Assembly: GCF_024734665.1 (NCBI RefSeq)
Contig: NZ_CP102931.1
Location: forward strand, 5,206,001-5,270,000
DNA from: Variovorax paradoxus
GTDB taxonomy: Bacteria; Pseudomonadota; Gammaproteobacteria; Burkholderiales; Burkholderiaceae_C
Length of the DNA stretch: 64,000 bases
Direction of reading: 5' to 3'
Position numbers and translations under genes: made by a program. The notes under the pieces were generated by a model. The model was not told the DNA's origin. It saw nothing but the letters and a program-made list of their open reading frames with translations, and did no database searches. How positions within the stretch are numbered: the stretch's first letter is position 1; every line of letters begins with the position of its first letter. Shown piece after piece: positions 27,041 to 36,184 of this stretch.

Positions 27041-27829
27041 ATGACCGACACGGACACCCCCTTCGTCCTGCAAGCGCGCGACGAGCGCGGCGTGGTGACG
27101 CTGACGCTGAACCGGCCAGCCTCGTTCAACGCGCTCTCCGAAGGCATGCTGGGCGCGCTCGAACAGGCGCTCGGCGAGATCGCGGCCGACGAAACCGTGC
27201 GCGCCGTCGTCATCGCTGCGGCGGGCAAGGCCTTCTGCGCCGGCCACGACCTGAAGGAAATGCGCGCGGAACCTTCGCTTGGCTACTACCAGCAGCTGTT
27301 CGAACGCTGCGGCGCGATGATGCTGTCGATCCAGAAGCTCCCCGTGCCCGTGATTGCGCGCGTGCACGGCATCGCGACGGCGGCGGGCTGCCAGCTGGTC
27401 GCGGTCTGCGATCTGGCTGTGGCCTCGAGCGAGGCGCGCTTTGCGGTCAGCGGCGTGAACGTGGGGCTGTTCTGCGCCACGCCGAGCGTCACGCTCTCGC
27501 GCAATCTCGGCCGCAAGGAAGCCTTCGAGATGCTGGTGACGGGCGAATTCATCAGCGCACAGGAAGCGCGCGAAAAGGGGCTGGTCAACCGGGTGGCACC
27601 GCCCGGAGAACTCGACGCTGCGGTCGAGGCGCTGGTGGCCAGCATCGTCGCCAAGCCCCGCCAGGCGCTTGCACTGGGCAAGGCCCTGTTCTACCGCCAG
27701 CTCGAAACCGGCATCGAGGCCGCGCTGGCCGACGCCAGCCAGACCATGGCCTGCAACATGATGGACGAGAGCGCACTCGAAGGCGTTCAGGCCTTCATCG
27801 AGAAGCGCCCGCCCGACTGGAAGCGCTGA
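27041..27829 (+). CDS. Enoyl-CoA hydratase/isomerase family protein
   Basis: A 262-residue crotonase-fold enzyme. The oxyanion-hole motifs are KAFCAGHDLKEM and IATAAGCQLVAVCDLAVASS. It should hydrate a 2-enoyl-CoA, but the acid/base glutamates of classic hydratases are not clear: the second position reads LFCATPS. It may therefore be an ECHDC3-like or isomerase member. It follows the lipase gene after 13 bases and may be co-transcribed with it. Confidence 0.83.
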   Translation: MTDTDTPFVLQARDERGVVTLTLNRPASFNALSEGMLGALEQALGEIAADETVRAVVIAAAGKAFCAGHDLKEMRAEPSLGYYQQLFERCGAMMLSIQKLPVPVIARVHGIATAAGCQLVAVCDLAVASSEARFAVSGVNVGLFCATPSVTLSRNLGRKEAFEMLVTGEFISAQEAREKGLVNRVAPPGELDAAVEALVASIVAKPRQALALGKALFYRQLETGIEAALADASQTMACNMMDESALEGVQAFIEKRPPDWKR

Positions 27830-27831
27830 AG

Positions 27832-28392
27832 CTAGGTGTCGTGCAGCCGCGAGCTTTGCGGCAGATGCGCCATCAGGAATTCCATCTGGTCGGCCAGGAT
27901 GCGCCTGTTTCGCAGAATGAAATCTTCCCAGAGGCTGGGCACGTAGGGCGCATACAGCAGCGGCATGTTCGCCTGCTCCGGCGTGCGGCTGCTCTTGCGG
28001 TGGTTGCACGGCTTGCAGGCCGTGACCACGTTCATCCAGGTGTCGATGCCCTTCTGGGCGAACGGAATGATGTGCTCGCGCGTGAGCTCGTCTTCGTGGA
28101 AATGCCCGCCGCAGTACGCGCAGATGTTGCGGTCGCGCGAGAAAAGCTTGCTGTTGGTGAGCCCGGGCCGCTGCGCGAAGGGGTTGATGCGCGGCACGCC
28201 CTTGGTGCCGATGATGCTGTTGATCGCAATCTGCGACTGCTCGCCCGTGATCGCGTTATGGCCGCCACGGAACACCGCCACCTGCGCGCCCACTTCCCAG
28301 CGAACTTCGTCCGCCGCATAGTGGATCACCGCCTGTTCCAGCGAAATCCATGACTGGGGCAGCCCTTGGGCCGACAGCTTCAAGACCTTCAC
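27832..28392 (-). CDS. HNH endonuclease
   Basis: A 186-residue protein with a zinc-bound HNH fold: CAYC (91-94), EHIIP (H107), NVVTACKPCNHRK (121-133, second CxxC at 126-129). Such stand-alone HNH proteins are widespread in Burkholderiales and are not linked here to a methylase or phage. The start is GTG at 28392, supported by a strong GAGGAGG five bases upstream. It ends three bases from the enoyl-CoA hydratase stop on the other strand. Confidence 0.82.
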   Translation of the reverse strand: MKVLKLSAQGLPQSWISLEQAVIHYAADEVRWEVGAQVAVFRGGHNAITGEQSQIAINSIIGTKGVPRINPFAQRPGLTNSKLFSRDRNICAYCGGHFHEDELTREHIIPFAQKGIDTWMNVVTACKPCNHRKSSRTPEQANMPLLYAPYVPSLWEDFILRNRRILADQMEFLMAHLPQSSRLHDT

Positions 28393-28474
28393 ACACGCCT
28401 CCTCGAAAAGTGAGAGAACACGGAAAGACCAGGGACACGGAGCACATTGGAGGCCACGCCAATCAACGCACTAC

Positions 28475-28498
28475 GTCACAATATACCGGCTTTGTGAC
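28475..28498. promoter_or_regulatory. Dyad between HNH gene and ribF
   Basis: GTCACAA (28475-28481) and TTGTGAC (28492-28498) form a perfect 7-bp inverted repeat with a 10-base spacer in the 165-bp divergent region. The half-sites are like Crp/Fnr boxes but in the reverse order, TCACA first. No known regulator is assigned. Confidence 0.35.
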
Positions 28499-28557
28499 AA
28501 ATCGGCCTGATTCGCCCATTTGACGGGCGAAAGGCGCTATCAAAAAGATACTCACCG

Positions 28558-29595
28558 ATGCAGGTTTTTCGCGGCTTCCGGCACCCGGGCGTAGCTCCTG
28601 CCTGCGCCCTCACCATTGGCAATTTCGACGGCGTGCACCGCGGCCACCAGGCCATGCTCGCGCTCTTGCAGACCGAGGCCCGCCAGCGCGGGCTGCCGAG
28701 TTGCGTGCTCACCTTCGAGCCCCACCCGCGCGACTATTTCGCCGCAATCACGAAGAAGCCCGACCTGGCGCCGGCGCGCATCGGCACGCTGCGAGACAAG
28801 CTCAGCGAGCTGGCTGCCTGCGGCGTGGCGCAGACCATCGTGCTGCCATTCGACGGCCGGCTGGCCTCCCGGTCACCCGAGGAATTCATCCAGAACGTGC
28901 TGATCGACGGCCTGGGCGCGCGCTACGTGCTGGTGGGCGACGACTTCCGCTTCGGCGCCAAGCGGGCCGGCGACTACGCCATGCTCGACGCGGCCGGCGA
29001 TGCCCGTGGCTTCGACGTGGCGCGCATGAACAGCTACGAAGTGCACGGCCTGCGGGTTTCGAGTTCCGCCGTGCGCGAGGCGCTGGCCGAAGGCCGCATG
29101 GCCGACGCCCAGACACTGCTCGGGCGGCCGTACACCATCTCCGGCCATGTGGTCCATGGCCGCAAGCTGGGCCGGGCGCTGGGCGCTTCGGCGCCAGGCA
29201 AGGACGACGGCTTCCGCACCCTCAACCTGCGCTTCAAGCACTGGAAGCCGGCCGCCAGCGGCATCTTCGCAGTGCTGGTGCACGGCCTGGCTGACCAGCC
29301 GCTGCCGGGCGTGGCGAACCTCGGCGTGCGCCCCTCGCTGGACGCCAACGACGTCAACGCCGGGCGTGTTTTGCTGGAGACACATTGCCTGGAGTGGCCC
29401 TCCCATCTGGGCGCCGAAGGGGCCTACGGTAAAATCGTCCGCGTGGAACTTCTGCACAAACTGCACGACGAATTACGCTACACCAGCCTCGAGGCCCTTA
29501 CTGCGGGCATCGCGAAGGATGGCCGCGACGCGCGCGCGTTCTTTGCATCGACCCACGCCGAAACCCACCGCCAGACCACGCGCGACCGAATTTAG
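28558..29595 (+). CDS. ribF: Bifunctional riboflavin kinase / FAD synthetase
   Basis: A 345-residue enzyme that phosphorylates riboflavin to FMN and adenylates FMN to FAD. The N-terminal FAD synthetase domain has [14 protein letters not shown] and [11 protein letters not shown]; the C-terminal kinase domain starts near [18 protein letters not shown] and includes LGVRPSLD. The length is somewhat longer than in E. coli RibF and ordinary for the family. It lies upstream of ileS and lspA, the common ribF-ileS-lspA order, but a repeat pair now separates it from ileS. Confidence 0.95.
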   Translation: MQVFRGFRHPGVAPACALTIGNFDGVHRGHQAMLALLQTEARQRGLPSCVLTFEPHPRDYFAAITKKPDLAPARIGTLRDKLSELAACGVAQTIVLPFDGRLASRSPEEFIQNVLIDGLGARYVLVGDDFRFGAKRAGDYAMLDAAGDARGFDVARMNSYEVHGLRVSSSAVREALAEGRMADAQTLLGRPYTISGHVVHGRKLGRALGASAPGKDDGFRTLNLRFKHWKPAASGIFAVLVHGLADQPLPGVANLGVRPSLDANDVNAGRVLLETHCLEWPSHLGAEGAYGKIVRVELLHKLHDELRYTSLEALTAGIAKDGRDARAFFASTHAETHRQTTRDRI

Positions 29596-29619
29596 CCCTG
29601 CACGCACCGTGCTGCCGCC

Positions 29620-29696
29620 CTTCGACAAGCTCAGGGCGAACGGCTTTACCTTCCGCACCGACACGCTTCATGCAGTTCGGGCTGAGCCTGTCGAAG
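29620..29696. repeat. Inverted REP-like pair between ribF and ileS
   Basis: Two 22-base units face each other: 29620-29641 (beginning CTTCGACAAGCTCAG) and 29675-29696 (ending GCCTGTCGAAG). They match at 19 of 22 positions when one is reverse-complemented, with a 33-base spacer. The unit is the widespread proteobacterial REP with core TTCGACAAGCTCAG. The right arm in one frame reads FGLSLSKP, a known artefact of mis-extended gene starts. Confidence 0.8.
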
Positions 29697-29717
29697 CCCC
29701 CTGTTTCGCACTCCAAC

Positions 29718-32567
29718 ATGTCTGACGCTGCTTCCCCCAAAGATTACCGTTCCACGCTGAACCTGCCCGACACCCCCTTCCCGATGCGCGGCGACCTGCC
29801 CAAGCGCGAACCGGGCTGGGTGAAGGAATGGAACGACGAAGGCCGCTACCACCGCCTGCGCGACGCCCGCCACGGCGCGCCCAAGTTCATCCTGCACGAC
29901 GGCCCGCCGTACGCCAACGGCCAGATCCACATGGGCCATGCGGTGAACAAGATCCTGAAGGACATGATCACCAAGGCGCGCCAGCTCGAAGGCTTCGACG
30001 CGCTATACGTGCCCGGCTGGGACTGCCACGGCCTGCCGATCGAGAACGCCATCGAAAAGCAGTACGGCCGCAACCTGAGCCGTGACGAGATGCAGGCCAA
30101 GAGCCGCGCCTTCGCCACCGAGCAGATCGCCCAGCAGATGGTCGACTTCCAGCGCCTGGGCGTGCTGGGCGAGTGGGACCATCCCTACAAGACGATGGAC
30201 TTCGCCAACGAAGCCGGCGAGCTGCGCGCGTTCAAGCGCGTGATCGAGCGCGGTTTTGTCTACCGCGGCCTGAAGCCGGTGTACTGGTGCTTCGACTGCG
30301 GCTCCTCGCTGGCCGAGTTCGAAATCGAATACGCCGACAAGAAGAGCCAGACCGTCGACGTGGCCTTCAAGGCGCACGAGCGCGAGAAGGTGCTCAAGGC
30401 CTTCGGCACCGACCACACGATCCTCGGCGACATCTTCGCCGTGATCTGGACCACCACCGCATGGACCATCCCGGCCAACCAGGCGATCAACCTCAACCCC
30501 GACCTCGAGTACTCGCTGGTCGACACCGAGCGCGGCCTGCTGATCCTGGCCAACTCGCTGGTCGAGATGTGCATGACACGCTATGCGCTCGACGGCAAGG
30601 TGTTGGCCACGGTCAAGGGCGAGAAGCTCGGCGGCCTCGAATTCGAGCACCCGCTGTACGACGCCGACGCGGGCTACAAGCGCCTGTCGCCCGTGTACCT
30701 GGCCGACTACGCCACCGCCACCGACGGCACGGGCCTGGTCCATTCCTCGCCCGCCTACGGTCTGGACGACTTCAACTCCTGCATCGCCCACGGCGTGGCG
30801 TACGACGACATCCTGAACCCGGTGCAGGGCAACGGCAGCTACGCGGCCGACTTCCCGCTGTTCGGCGGCCAGAACATCTGGAAGGCCGTGCCGGAAATCA
30901 TCGCCGCGCTGCGCGATGCCAACCGCCTGCTGACCACCGAGACCATCACGCACAGCTACCCGCACTGCTGGCGCCACAAGACGCCGGTGATCTACCGCGC
31001 CGCCGCGCAGTGGTTCATCCGCATGGACGAAGGCGAAGGCGTGTTCACCAAGGACAAGGCGCCCAAGACGCTGCGCCAGACCGCACTCGACGCCATCGAG
31101 CAGACCAGCTTCTACCCGGAGAACGGCAAGGCGCGCCTGCACGACATGATCGCCGGCCGTCCCGACTGGTGCATCAGCCGCCAGCGCAGCTGGGGCGTGC
31201 CGATCCCGTTCTTCCTGCACAAGGATTCGGGCGAACTGCATCCGCGCACGATGGAAATCATCGACCAGGCCGCCGACATCGTCGAAAAGGGCGGTATCGA
31301 GGCCTGGAGCCGCGCCACGGTCGAAGAGATCCTCGGCGCCGAAGACGCACCGCACTACACCAAGAGCACCGACATCCTCGAGGTGTGGTTCGACTCGGGC
31401 TCGACCTTCTCCCACGTGCTGCGCGGCACGCACCCCACCGTGCACCACGACACGGGGCCGGAAGCCGACCTGTACCTCGAAGGCCACGACCAGCATCGCG
31501 GGTGGTTCCACTCGTCGTTGCTGATCGCCTGCGCGCTGGAAGACCGCGCGCCGTACCGGGGCCTGCTGACGCACGGCTTCACGGTCGATGCCAAGGGCAT
31601 CAAGATGAGCAAGTCGCTCAAGAACGGCATCGATCCACAGGAAATCAGCAACAAGCTGGGTTCGGAAATCATCCGCCTGTGGGTGGCGGCGAGCGACTAC
31701 TCGGGCGACATCGCGGGCGACGACAAGATCCTGGCGCGCGTGGTCGATGCATACCGCCGCATCCGCAACACGCTGCGCTTCCTGCTCGCGAACACGAGCG
31801 ACTTCGACGCTGGCAAAGATGCGGTGCCGCTCGACCAGCTGTTCGAGATCGACCGCTATGCGCTGTCGCGCGCTGCGCAGTTCCAGGCCGAGATCCTCGC
31901 GCACTACAAGGTGTACGAGTTCCACCCGGTGGTGGCAAAGCTGCAGATCTACTGCTCGGAAGACCTGGGCGGCTTCTACCTCGACATCCTGAAGGACCGG
32001 CTCTACACGACGGCCCCGGGTTCGCTGGCACGCCGCAGTGCGCAAACGGCGCTGTGGCACATCTCGCAAGCCATGCTGCGCTGGATGGCACCGTTCCTGA
32101 GCTTCACGGCCGAGGAAGCCTGGAAGTTCGTGAGCACCGGCAAGCCGGGCGAATCGATCTTCGCGCAGACCTACAGCCAGTTCGCCGCGCCCGACGAAGC
32201 ACTGCTGGCCAAGTGGAGCCGCATCCGCGAGATCCGCGACGCGGTGAACAAGGACATCGAAGCGGTGCGCGCCGAAGGCAAGGTCGGCTCGTCGCTGCAG
32301 GCCAATCTGCAGCTGACGGCGCCTGCCGACGACTTCGCGCTGCTGGGCTCGCTGGGCGACGACCTGAAGTTCGTCTTCATCACCTCGGCCATCGCGCTGG
32401 CCGCCGGTGAAGCGCTGTCGACGGTGGTAACGCCAAGCGCCGCGCAGAAGTGCGAGCGCTGCTGGCACTACCGCGACGACGTGGGCCACGATGCGGCACA
32501 CCCGACGATCTGCGGGCGCTGCACGAGCAACCTGTTCGGCGCCGGCGAATCGCGGAGCGTTGCCTGA
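29718..32567 (+). CDS. ileS: Isoleucyl-tRNA synthetase
   Basis: A 949-residue class I synthetase that charges tRNA-Ile and edits valine. The HIGH-type motif is HMGH (71-74), KMSKS is at 629-633, the CP1 editing domain lies between them, and the C-terminal zinc finger has CERC and CGRC. ATG 29718 gives the family N-terminus [17 protein letters not shown]; an upstream in-frame ATG at 29670 would translate the REP element. Its stop overlaps the lspA start (TGATG). Confidence 0.96.
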   Translation: MSDAASPKDYRSTLNLPDTPFPMRGDLPKREPGWVKEWNDEGRYHRLRDARHGAPKFILHDGPPYANGQIHMGHAVNKILKDMITKARQLEGFDALYVPGWDCHGLPIENAIEKQYGRNLSRDEMQAKSRAFATEQIAQQMVDFQRLGVLGEWDHPYKTMDFANEAGELRAFKRVIERGFVYRGLKPVYWCFDCGSSLAEFEIEYADKKSQTVDVAFKAHEREKVLKAFGTDHTILGDIFAVIWTTTAWTIPANQAINLNPDLEYSLVDTERGLLILANSLVEMCMTRYALDGKVLATVKGEKLGGLEFEHPLYDADAGYKRLSPVYLADYATATDGTGLVHSSPAYGLDDFNSCIAHGVAYDDILNPVQGNGSYAADFPLFGGQNIWKAVPEIIAALRDANRLLTTETITHSYPHCWRHKTPVIYRAAAQWFIRMDEGEGVFTKDKAPKTLRQTALDAIEQTSFYPENGKARLHDMIAGRPDWCISRQRSWGVPIPFFLHKDSGELHPRTMEIIDQAADIVEKGGIEAWSRATVEEILGAEDAPHYTKSTDILEVWFDSGSTFSHVLRGTHPTVHHDTGPEADLYLEGHDQHRGWFHSSLLIACALEDRAPYRGLLTHGFTVDAKGIKMSKSLKNGIDPQEISNKLGSEIIRLWVAASDYSGDIAGDDKILARVVDAYRRIRNTLRFLLANTSDFDAGKDAVPLDQLFEIDRYALSRAAQFQAEILAHYKVYEFHPVVAKLQIYCSEDLGGFYLDILKDRLYTTAPGSLARRSAQTALWHISQAMLRWMAPFLSFTAEEAWKFVSTGKPGESIFAQTYSQFAAPDEALLAKWSRIREIRDAVNKDIEAVRAEGKVGSSLQANLQLTAPADDFALLGSLGDDLKFVFITSAIALAAGEALSTVVTPSAAQKCERCWHYRDDVGHDAAHPTICGRCTSNLFGAGESRSVA

Positions 32568-33082
32568 TGGCCGCCACCCGCTCCATGTCTTCTGCATCGC
32601 GTTCGCGCGGCGGCAGCATCTGGCCGTGGCTCGGGCTGGCGGTGATCATCGTGATCATCGACCAGTTCACCAAGACGCTGATCCTGGGCTACTACAAGCT
32701 CGGCGACGCGACCTACGTGACGAGCTTCTTCAACGTCGTGCGCGCGCACAACACGGGAGCGGCTTTTTCATTCCTCGCGGATCACTCGGGGTGGCAGCGC
32801 TGGCTGTTCACGATCATCGGCGTGGCGGCCGCGGTGTTCATCGTGTGGATGCTGAAGTCGCACGCAGGGCAGAAGCTGTTCTCGTTCGCCATGGCCTGCA
32901 TCCTGGGCGGGGCCATCGGGAACGTGGTCGACCGGATGATGCACGGCTATGTCGTCGACTTTCTGAGCTTTCATGCGGGAAACTGGTACTTCCCGGCTTT
33001 CAATGCTGCGGACAGTGCGATCACGCTCGGGGCTATCTGCTTGATCCTGGATGAGATCCGACGGGTTCGCCGGGGCAAGTAA
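32567..33082 (+). CDS. lspA: Lipoprotein signal peptidase
   Basis: A 171-residue inner-membrane aspartyl protease that removes signal peptides of prolipoproteins after lipidation. Four membrane segments and the catalytic aspartates in [14 protein letters not shown] (D122) and FNAADSAI (D149) are present, with [10 protein letters not shown] upstream. The start overlaps the ileS stop by one base, indicating translational coupling. The N-terminal 18 residues are Ser/Arg-rich and cytoplasmic. Confidence 0.95.
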   Translation: MAATRSMSSASRSRGGSIWPWLGLAVIIVIIDQFTKTLILGYYKLGDATYVTSFFNVVRAHNTGAAFSFLADHSGWQRWLFTIIGVAAAVFIVWMLKSHAGQKLFSFAMACILGGAIGNVVDRMMHGYVVDFLSFHAGNWYFPAFNAADSAITLGAICLILDEIRRVRRGK

Positions 33083-33090
33083 GTTTTCTC

Positions 33091-33117
33091 AGGGGCCCGA
33101 TGGGCCCCTTCTTCTTT
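33091..33117 (+). terminator. Terminator after lspA
   Basis: GGGGCCC (33092-33098) and GGGCCCC (33102-33108) form a perfect stem with a GAT loop, followed by a pyrimidine tract TTCTTCTTT. It separates the ileS-lspA unit from the LacI-type regulator. Confidence 0.75.
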
Positions 33118-33199
33118 GGGGCGGTCCATCTTCGCAAAGCCCCGAGGGTTTCTCCCGCCTTCTTGCGATGTCATAACAAAGTCATACTGCTGCGGTTCA

Positions 33200-33215
33200 A
33201 TGTAATCGATTACAT
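33200..33215. promoter_or_regulatory. Probable LacI-family operator
   Basis: A perfect 16-bp palindrome with core TGTAATCGATTACA lies 13 bases before the start codon of the LacI-type gene. Even-length palindromes with a central CG are the hallmark of LacI-family operators. Autoregulation of the regulator and the ABC/phosphodiesterase genes behind it is the simplest reading. No second copy is seen in the 53 bases before the receptor gene. Confidence 0.75.
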
Positions 33216-33227
33216 GAACACCGCACG

Positions 33228-34250
33228 ATGAGCATTCAAGCCGTTGCAGCCAAAGCCGGGGTCTCCGTGGCCACCGTCTCGCGCGCCTTCAACTTTCCCG
33301 GCAAGGTGACGCCCGCCACGCGCGAGTTGGTGGAGCGCGTAGCGCGCGAACTCAATTACGTGCCGAACGCCAGCGCGCGCACCTTGCGCACCCAGCGCAG
33401 CCGCGTGCTCGGCGTGGTGCTGCCCACGCTCCTGAACCCGACCTTCGCCGAATGCCTGCAGGGCATCGCGCGCGCGGCCGTCGCGGGTGGCTACGCGATC
33501 ATTCCCGTCACTACGGGCTACAAGCTCGACGAAGAAGAGCGCGCCGTGCGTCTACTGCTCGCCGGCAATGTCGACGGGCTGATCCTCGTGGTGTCGAACC
33601 CTTCCACCTCGGCCGCCCTGCCCCGTCTCCAGTCAGCCGGCGTGCCCTATGTGCTCGCCTACAACCGGCACCCGGACCACCCTTGCGTGTCGGTCGACAG
33701 CGAAGGCGCGGTTGCCGACGCGGTCACGCGCCTCGTGCTGCTGGGCCACCGCCGCATCGCCATGGTCAGCGGCACGCTCGCCGCGTCGGACCGCGCGCAG
33801 CAGCGCTACCGCGGCTACCTGAAGGGCATGGCCGAGGCCGGGCTCGCCGCGCCCGCACTCATCGAAGTGCCCTTCGTCGAAACAGCTGTCGATGCACTCT
33901 CCAGCCAGCTGCAGGCGCGCAACCGCCCCACCGCGCTGATCTGCTCCAACGACCTGCTGGCCATTCGCAGCATCCGCGCCGCGCACCTCAGCGGCCTGTC
34001 GGTGCCTGGCGACCTCAGCGTCGTCGGCTTCGACGGCATCGCACTCGGTGAAGACCTCACGCCCGCGCTCACCACCATCACCCAACCCAACAGCGACATC
34101 GGCCGCCACAGCGTCGAGTTGCTGATCCAGGCCATGGCCGGCGGCGCCACGCTGCAGGCCGATGCAAGCCTGCTGCTTCCCCATGCCTTCCGAGACGGCG
34201 AGTCGTGCGCTTCAGTGCACGAAGACGACAACAACGCCGCGATTTCCTGA
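33228..34250 (+). CDS. LacI-family transcriptional regulator
   Basis: A 340-residue regulator. The N-terminal HTH and hinge read MSIQAVAAKAGVSVATVSRA and RELNYVPNASARTLRTQRS. The periplasmic-binding-protein-like effector domain follows, with LGVVLPTLLNPTFAECLQGI and the late motif LSVVGFDGIALGEDLTP. It probably senses the substrate of the ABC transporter encoded 53 bases downstream on the same strand. The palindrome just before its start suggests autoregulation. LacI members usually sense sugars or nucleosides. Confidence 0.9.
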   Translation: MSIQAVAAKAGVSVATVSRAFNFPGKVTPATRELVERVARELNYVPNASARTLRTQRSRVLGVVLPTLLNPTFAECLQGIARAAVAGGYAIIPVTTGYKLDEEERAVRLLLAGNVDGLILVVSNPSTSAALPRLQSAGVPYVLAYNRHPDHPCVSVDSEGAVADAVTRLVLLGHRRIAMVSGTLAASDRAQQRYRGYLKGMAEAGLAAPALIEVPFVETAVDALSSQLQARNRPTALICSNDLLAIRSIRAAHLSGLSVPGDLSVVGFDGIALGEDLTPALTTITQPNSDIGRHSVELLIQAMAGGATLQADASLLLPHAFRDGESCASVHEDDNNAAIS

Positions 34251-34303
34251 CCCCGACCCTTCTCTCGTTCTTTGCCTACATCCATCCAAGGAGCTTCTTC
34301 ATC

Positions 34304-35314
34304 ATGTCCCTTCGCTTCCACCGCATGGCCCGCCTCGGCCTGCTCGCCGCCACGCTCATCGCCGGCAGCGCCATGGCGCAGACCGCCATTTGCTACAACT
34401 GCCCGACCGAATGGGCTGACTGGGGCACGCAGCTGAAGGCCATCAAGGCCAAGACCGGCGTCACCGTGCCGCCGGACAACAAGAACTCGGGCCAGTCGCT
34501 CGCTCAGATGGCGGCCGAGAAGGCCAGCCCCGTGGCCGACGTCACTTACCTCGGCGTGACCTTCGCGGTGCAGGCGGCCAAGGACGGCCTGGTCGAGCCC
34601 TACAAGCCGGCCGCATGGAAAGACATTCCCGACGGCCTGAAGGACCCGGCCGGCAACTGGTTCACCATCCACTCGGGCACGCTCGGCTTCATGGTCAACG
34701 TCGATGCGCTCAAGGGCAAGCCGATTCCGAAGTCGTGGGCCGACCTGCTCAAGCCCGAGTACAAGGGCCTGATCGGCTACCTCGACCCCGCCTCGGCCTT
34801 CGTCGGCTATGTCGGCGCGGTCGCGGTGAACGAAGCGCGCGGCGGCACGCTCGACAACTTCAAGCCGGCCATCGACTACTTCAAGGCACTGCAGAAGAAC
34901 GAGCCCATCGTGCCGAAGCAGACCTCGTACGCGCGCGTGCTGTCGGGCGAAATCGCGATCCTGCTCGACTACGACTTCAACGCCTACCGCGCCAAGTACA
35001 AGGACAAGGCCAACGTCGCCTTCGTGATCCCGAGCGAAGGCACGCTGGCAGTGCCCTACGTGATGAGCCTGGTCGCCAAGGCCCCGCACGCGGCCGACGC
35101 GAAGAAGGTGCTCGACTTCACGCTGTCCGACGAAGGCCAGGCGATCTGGGCCAAGGCCTACCTGCGGCCGGTGCGCGCCAATGCGATGCCCAAGGACATC
35201 GAGGCGCAGTTCCTGCCCGCGAGCGAATACGCCCGCGCCAAGAGCGTGGACTACGGCCGCATGGCCGCAGCGCAGCGCGCCTTCTCCGACGAGTACCTGA
35301 AGGAAGTCCGCTGA
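34304..35314 (+). CDS. ABC transporter substrate-binding protein
   Basis: A 336-residue periplasmic receptor. The signal peptide is about residues 1-25 (LLAATLIAGSAMAQ), and the mature protein begins TAICYNCPTEWADWG. It has the family-1/iron-2-aminoethylphosphonate-type fold features NWFTIHSGTLGFMVN, SWADLLKPEYKGLIGYLDP and a GEIAILLDYDFNAYR segment. The CxxC near the mature start is unusual and could form a disulfide. ATG 34304 has AAGGAG upstream. The ligand is unknown; the operon context suggests a phosphodiester. Confidence 0.86.
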   Translation: MSLRFHRMARLGLLAATLIAGSAMAQTAICYNCPTEWADWGTQLKAIKAKTGVTVPPDNKNSGQSLAQMAAEKASPVADVTYLGVTFAVQAAKDGLVEPYKPAAWKDIPDGLKDPAGNWFTIHSGTLGFMVNVDALKGKPIPKSWADLLKPEYKGLIGYLDPASAFVGYVGAVAVNEARGGTLDNFKPAIDYFKALQKNEPIVPKQTSYARVLSGEIAILLDYDFNAYRAKYKDKANVAFVIPSEGTLAVPYVMSLVAKAPHAADAKKVLDFTLSDEGQAIWAKAYLRPVRANAMPKDIEAQFLPASEYARAKSVDYGRMAAAQRAFSDEYLKEVR

Positions 35315-35330
35315 GCGGACGCCACAAGCG

Positions 35331-36173
35331 ATGACGCAAGCCACCATCTCCAACGCTTCTTCCAACGCCTGGAACCCGCGCTGGCGCCTGCTGGCCTGCG
35401 TCGCGCCCGCGGCCGCCTTCTTCGCGGCCTTCTGGCTGCTGCCGGTGGTGCGCCTGCTCACGCTGCCGGCCGACAAAGGCTGGGCCACCTACTTCGCCGT
35501 GCTGACCGACGCGCGTTACCTCACGAGCATGGCCAACACGGTCGCGCTCTCTGTGGCCGTGACGCTGGCCACGCTGGTACTGGGCGCGGCGGTGGGCATC
35601 TACCTCGCACGCCATGCCTTCATCGGCAAGCGCGTGCTGCTGTCGCTGCTCACGCTGCCGCTGTCGTTTCCGGGCGTGATCATCGGCTTCTTCGTGATCC
35701 TGCTGGGCGGGCGGCAAGGCGTGGTGGCCGACATCGGCGACAGTCTGTTCGGCGAGCGCATCACCTTCGCCTACGGCCTGCTCGGGCTGTTCCTGGCGTA
35801 CCTTTATTTCTCGCTGCCGCGCGCCATTGCCACCTATGCAGCGGCGGCCGAGTCGATGAACACGCAGCTCGAAGAAGCGGCGCGTTCGCTCGGTGCCTCG
35901 CGGCTGCGCGTGGCGCGCGACGTGTGGATGCCCGAACTCGCGCCCACCACGCTGGCCTGCGGCGCCATCCTGTTCGCCACCTCGATGGGCGCCTTCGGCA
36001 CGGCCTTCACGCTGGCCAGCAAGTTCGAGGTGATCCCGATCACCATCTACAACGAGTTCACCAACTACGCCAACTTCGCGCTCGCCGCGTCGCTGTCGAT
36101 CTCGCTGGGCATCGTGACCTGGCTGGTGCTGTTCGTGGCGCGTCGCTTCGGCGCGAATCCCGTCGCACGCTGA
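35331..36173 (+). CDS. ABC transporter permease, first subunit
   Basis: A 280-residue permease with about six membrane segments and a MetI-type coupling loop EEAARSLGASRLRVARDVWMP. It belongs to the spermidine/iron/2-aminoethylphosphonate class of permeases. It starts 17 bases after the receptor gene and is followed after 11 bases by the second permease, so the two form the channel of a heterodimeric importer in the inner membrane. Confidence 0.9.
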   Translation: MTQATISNASSNAWNPRWRLLACVAPAAAFFAAFWLLPVVRLLTLPADKGWATYFAVLTDARYLTSMANTVALSVAVTLATLVLGAAVGIYLARHAFIGKRVLLSLLTLPLSFPGVIIGFFVILLGGRQGVVADIGDSLFGERITFAYGLLGLFLAYLYFSLPRAIATYAAAAESMNTQLEEAARSLGASRLRVARDVWMPELAPTTLACGAILFATSMGAFGTAFTLASKFEVIPITIYNEFTNYANFALAASLSISLGIVTWLVLFVARRFGANPVAR

Positions 36174-36184
36174 GGCCTACGCAC

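Noticed and set aside
29670..29717. N-terminal extension of ileS beginning [10 protein letters not shown]
   Set aside because: The extension is a translated REP arm; family homology begins at the ATG at 29718.
30003..32597. An 864-codon open frame antisense to ileS
   Set aside because: Composition is typical of a reverse-complement shadow and ileS on the plus strand has all its catalytic motifs.
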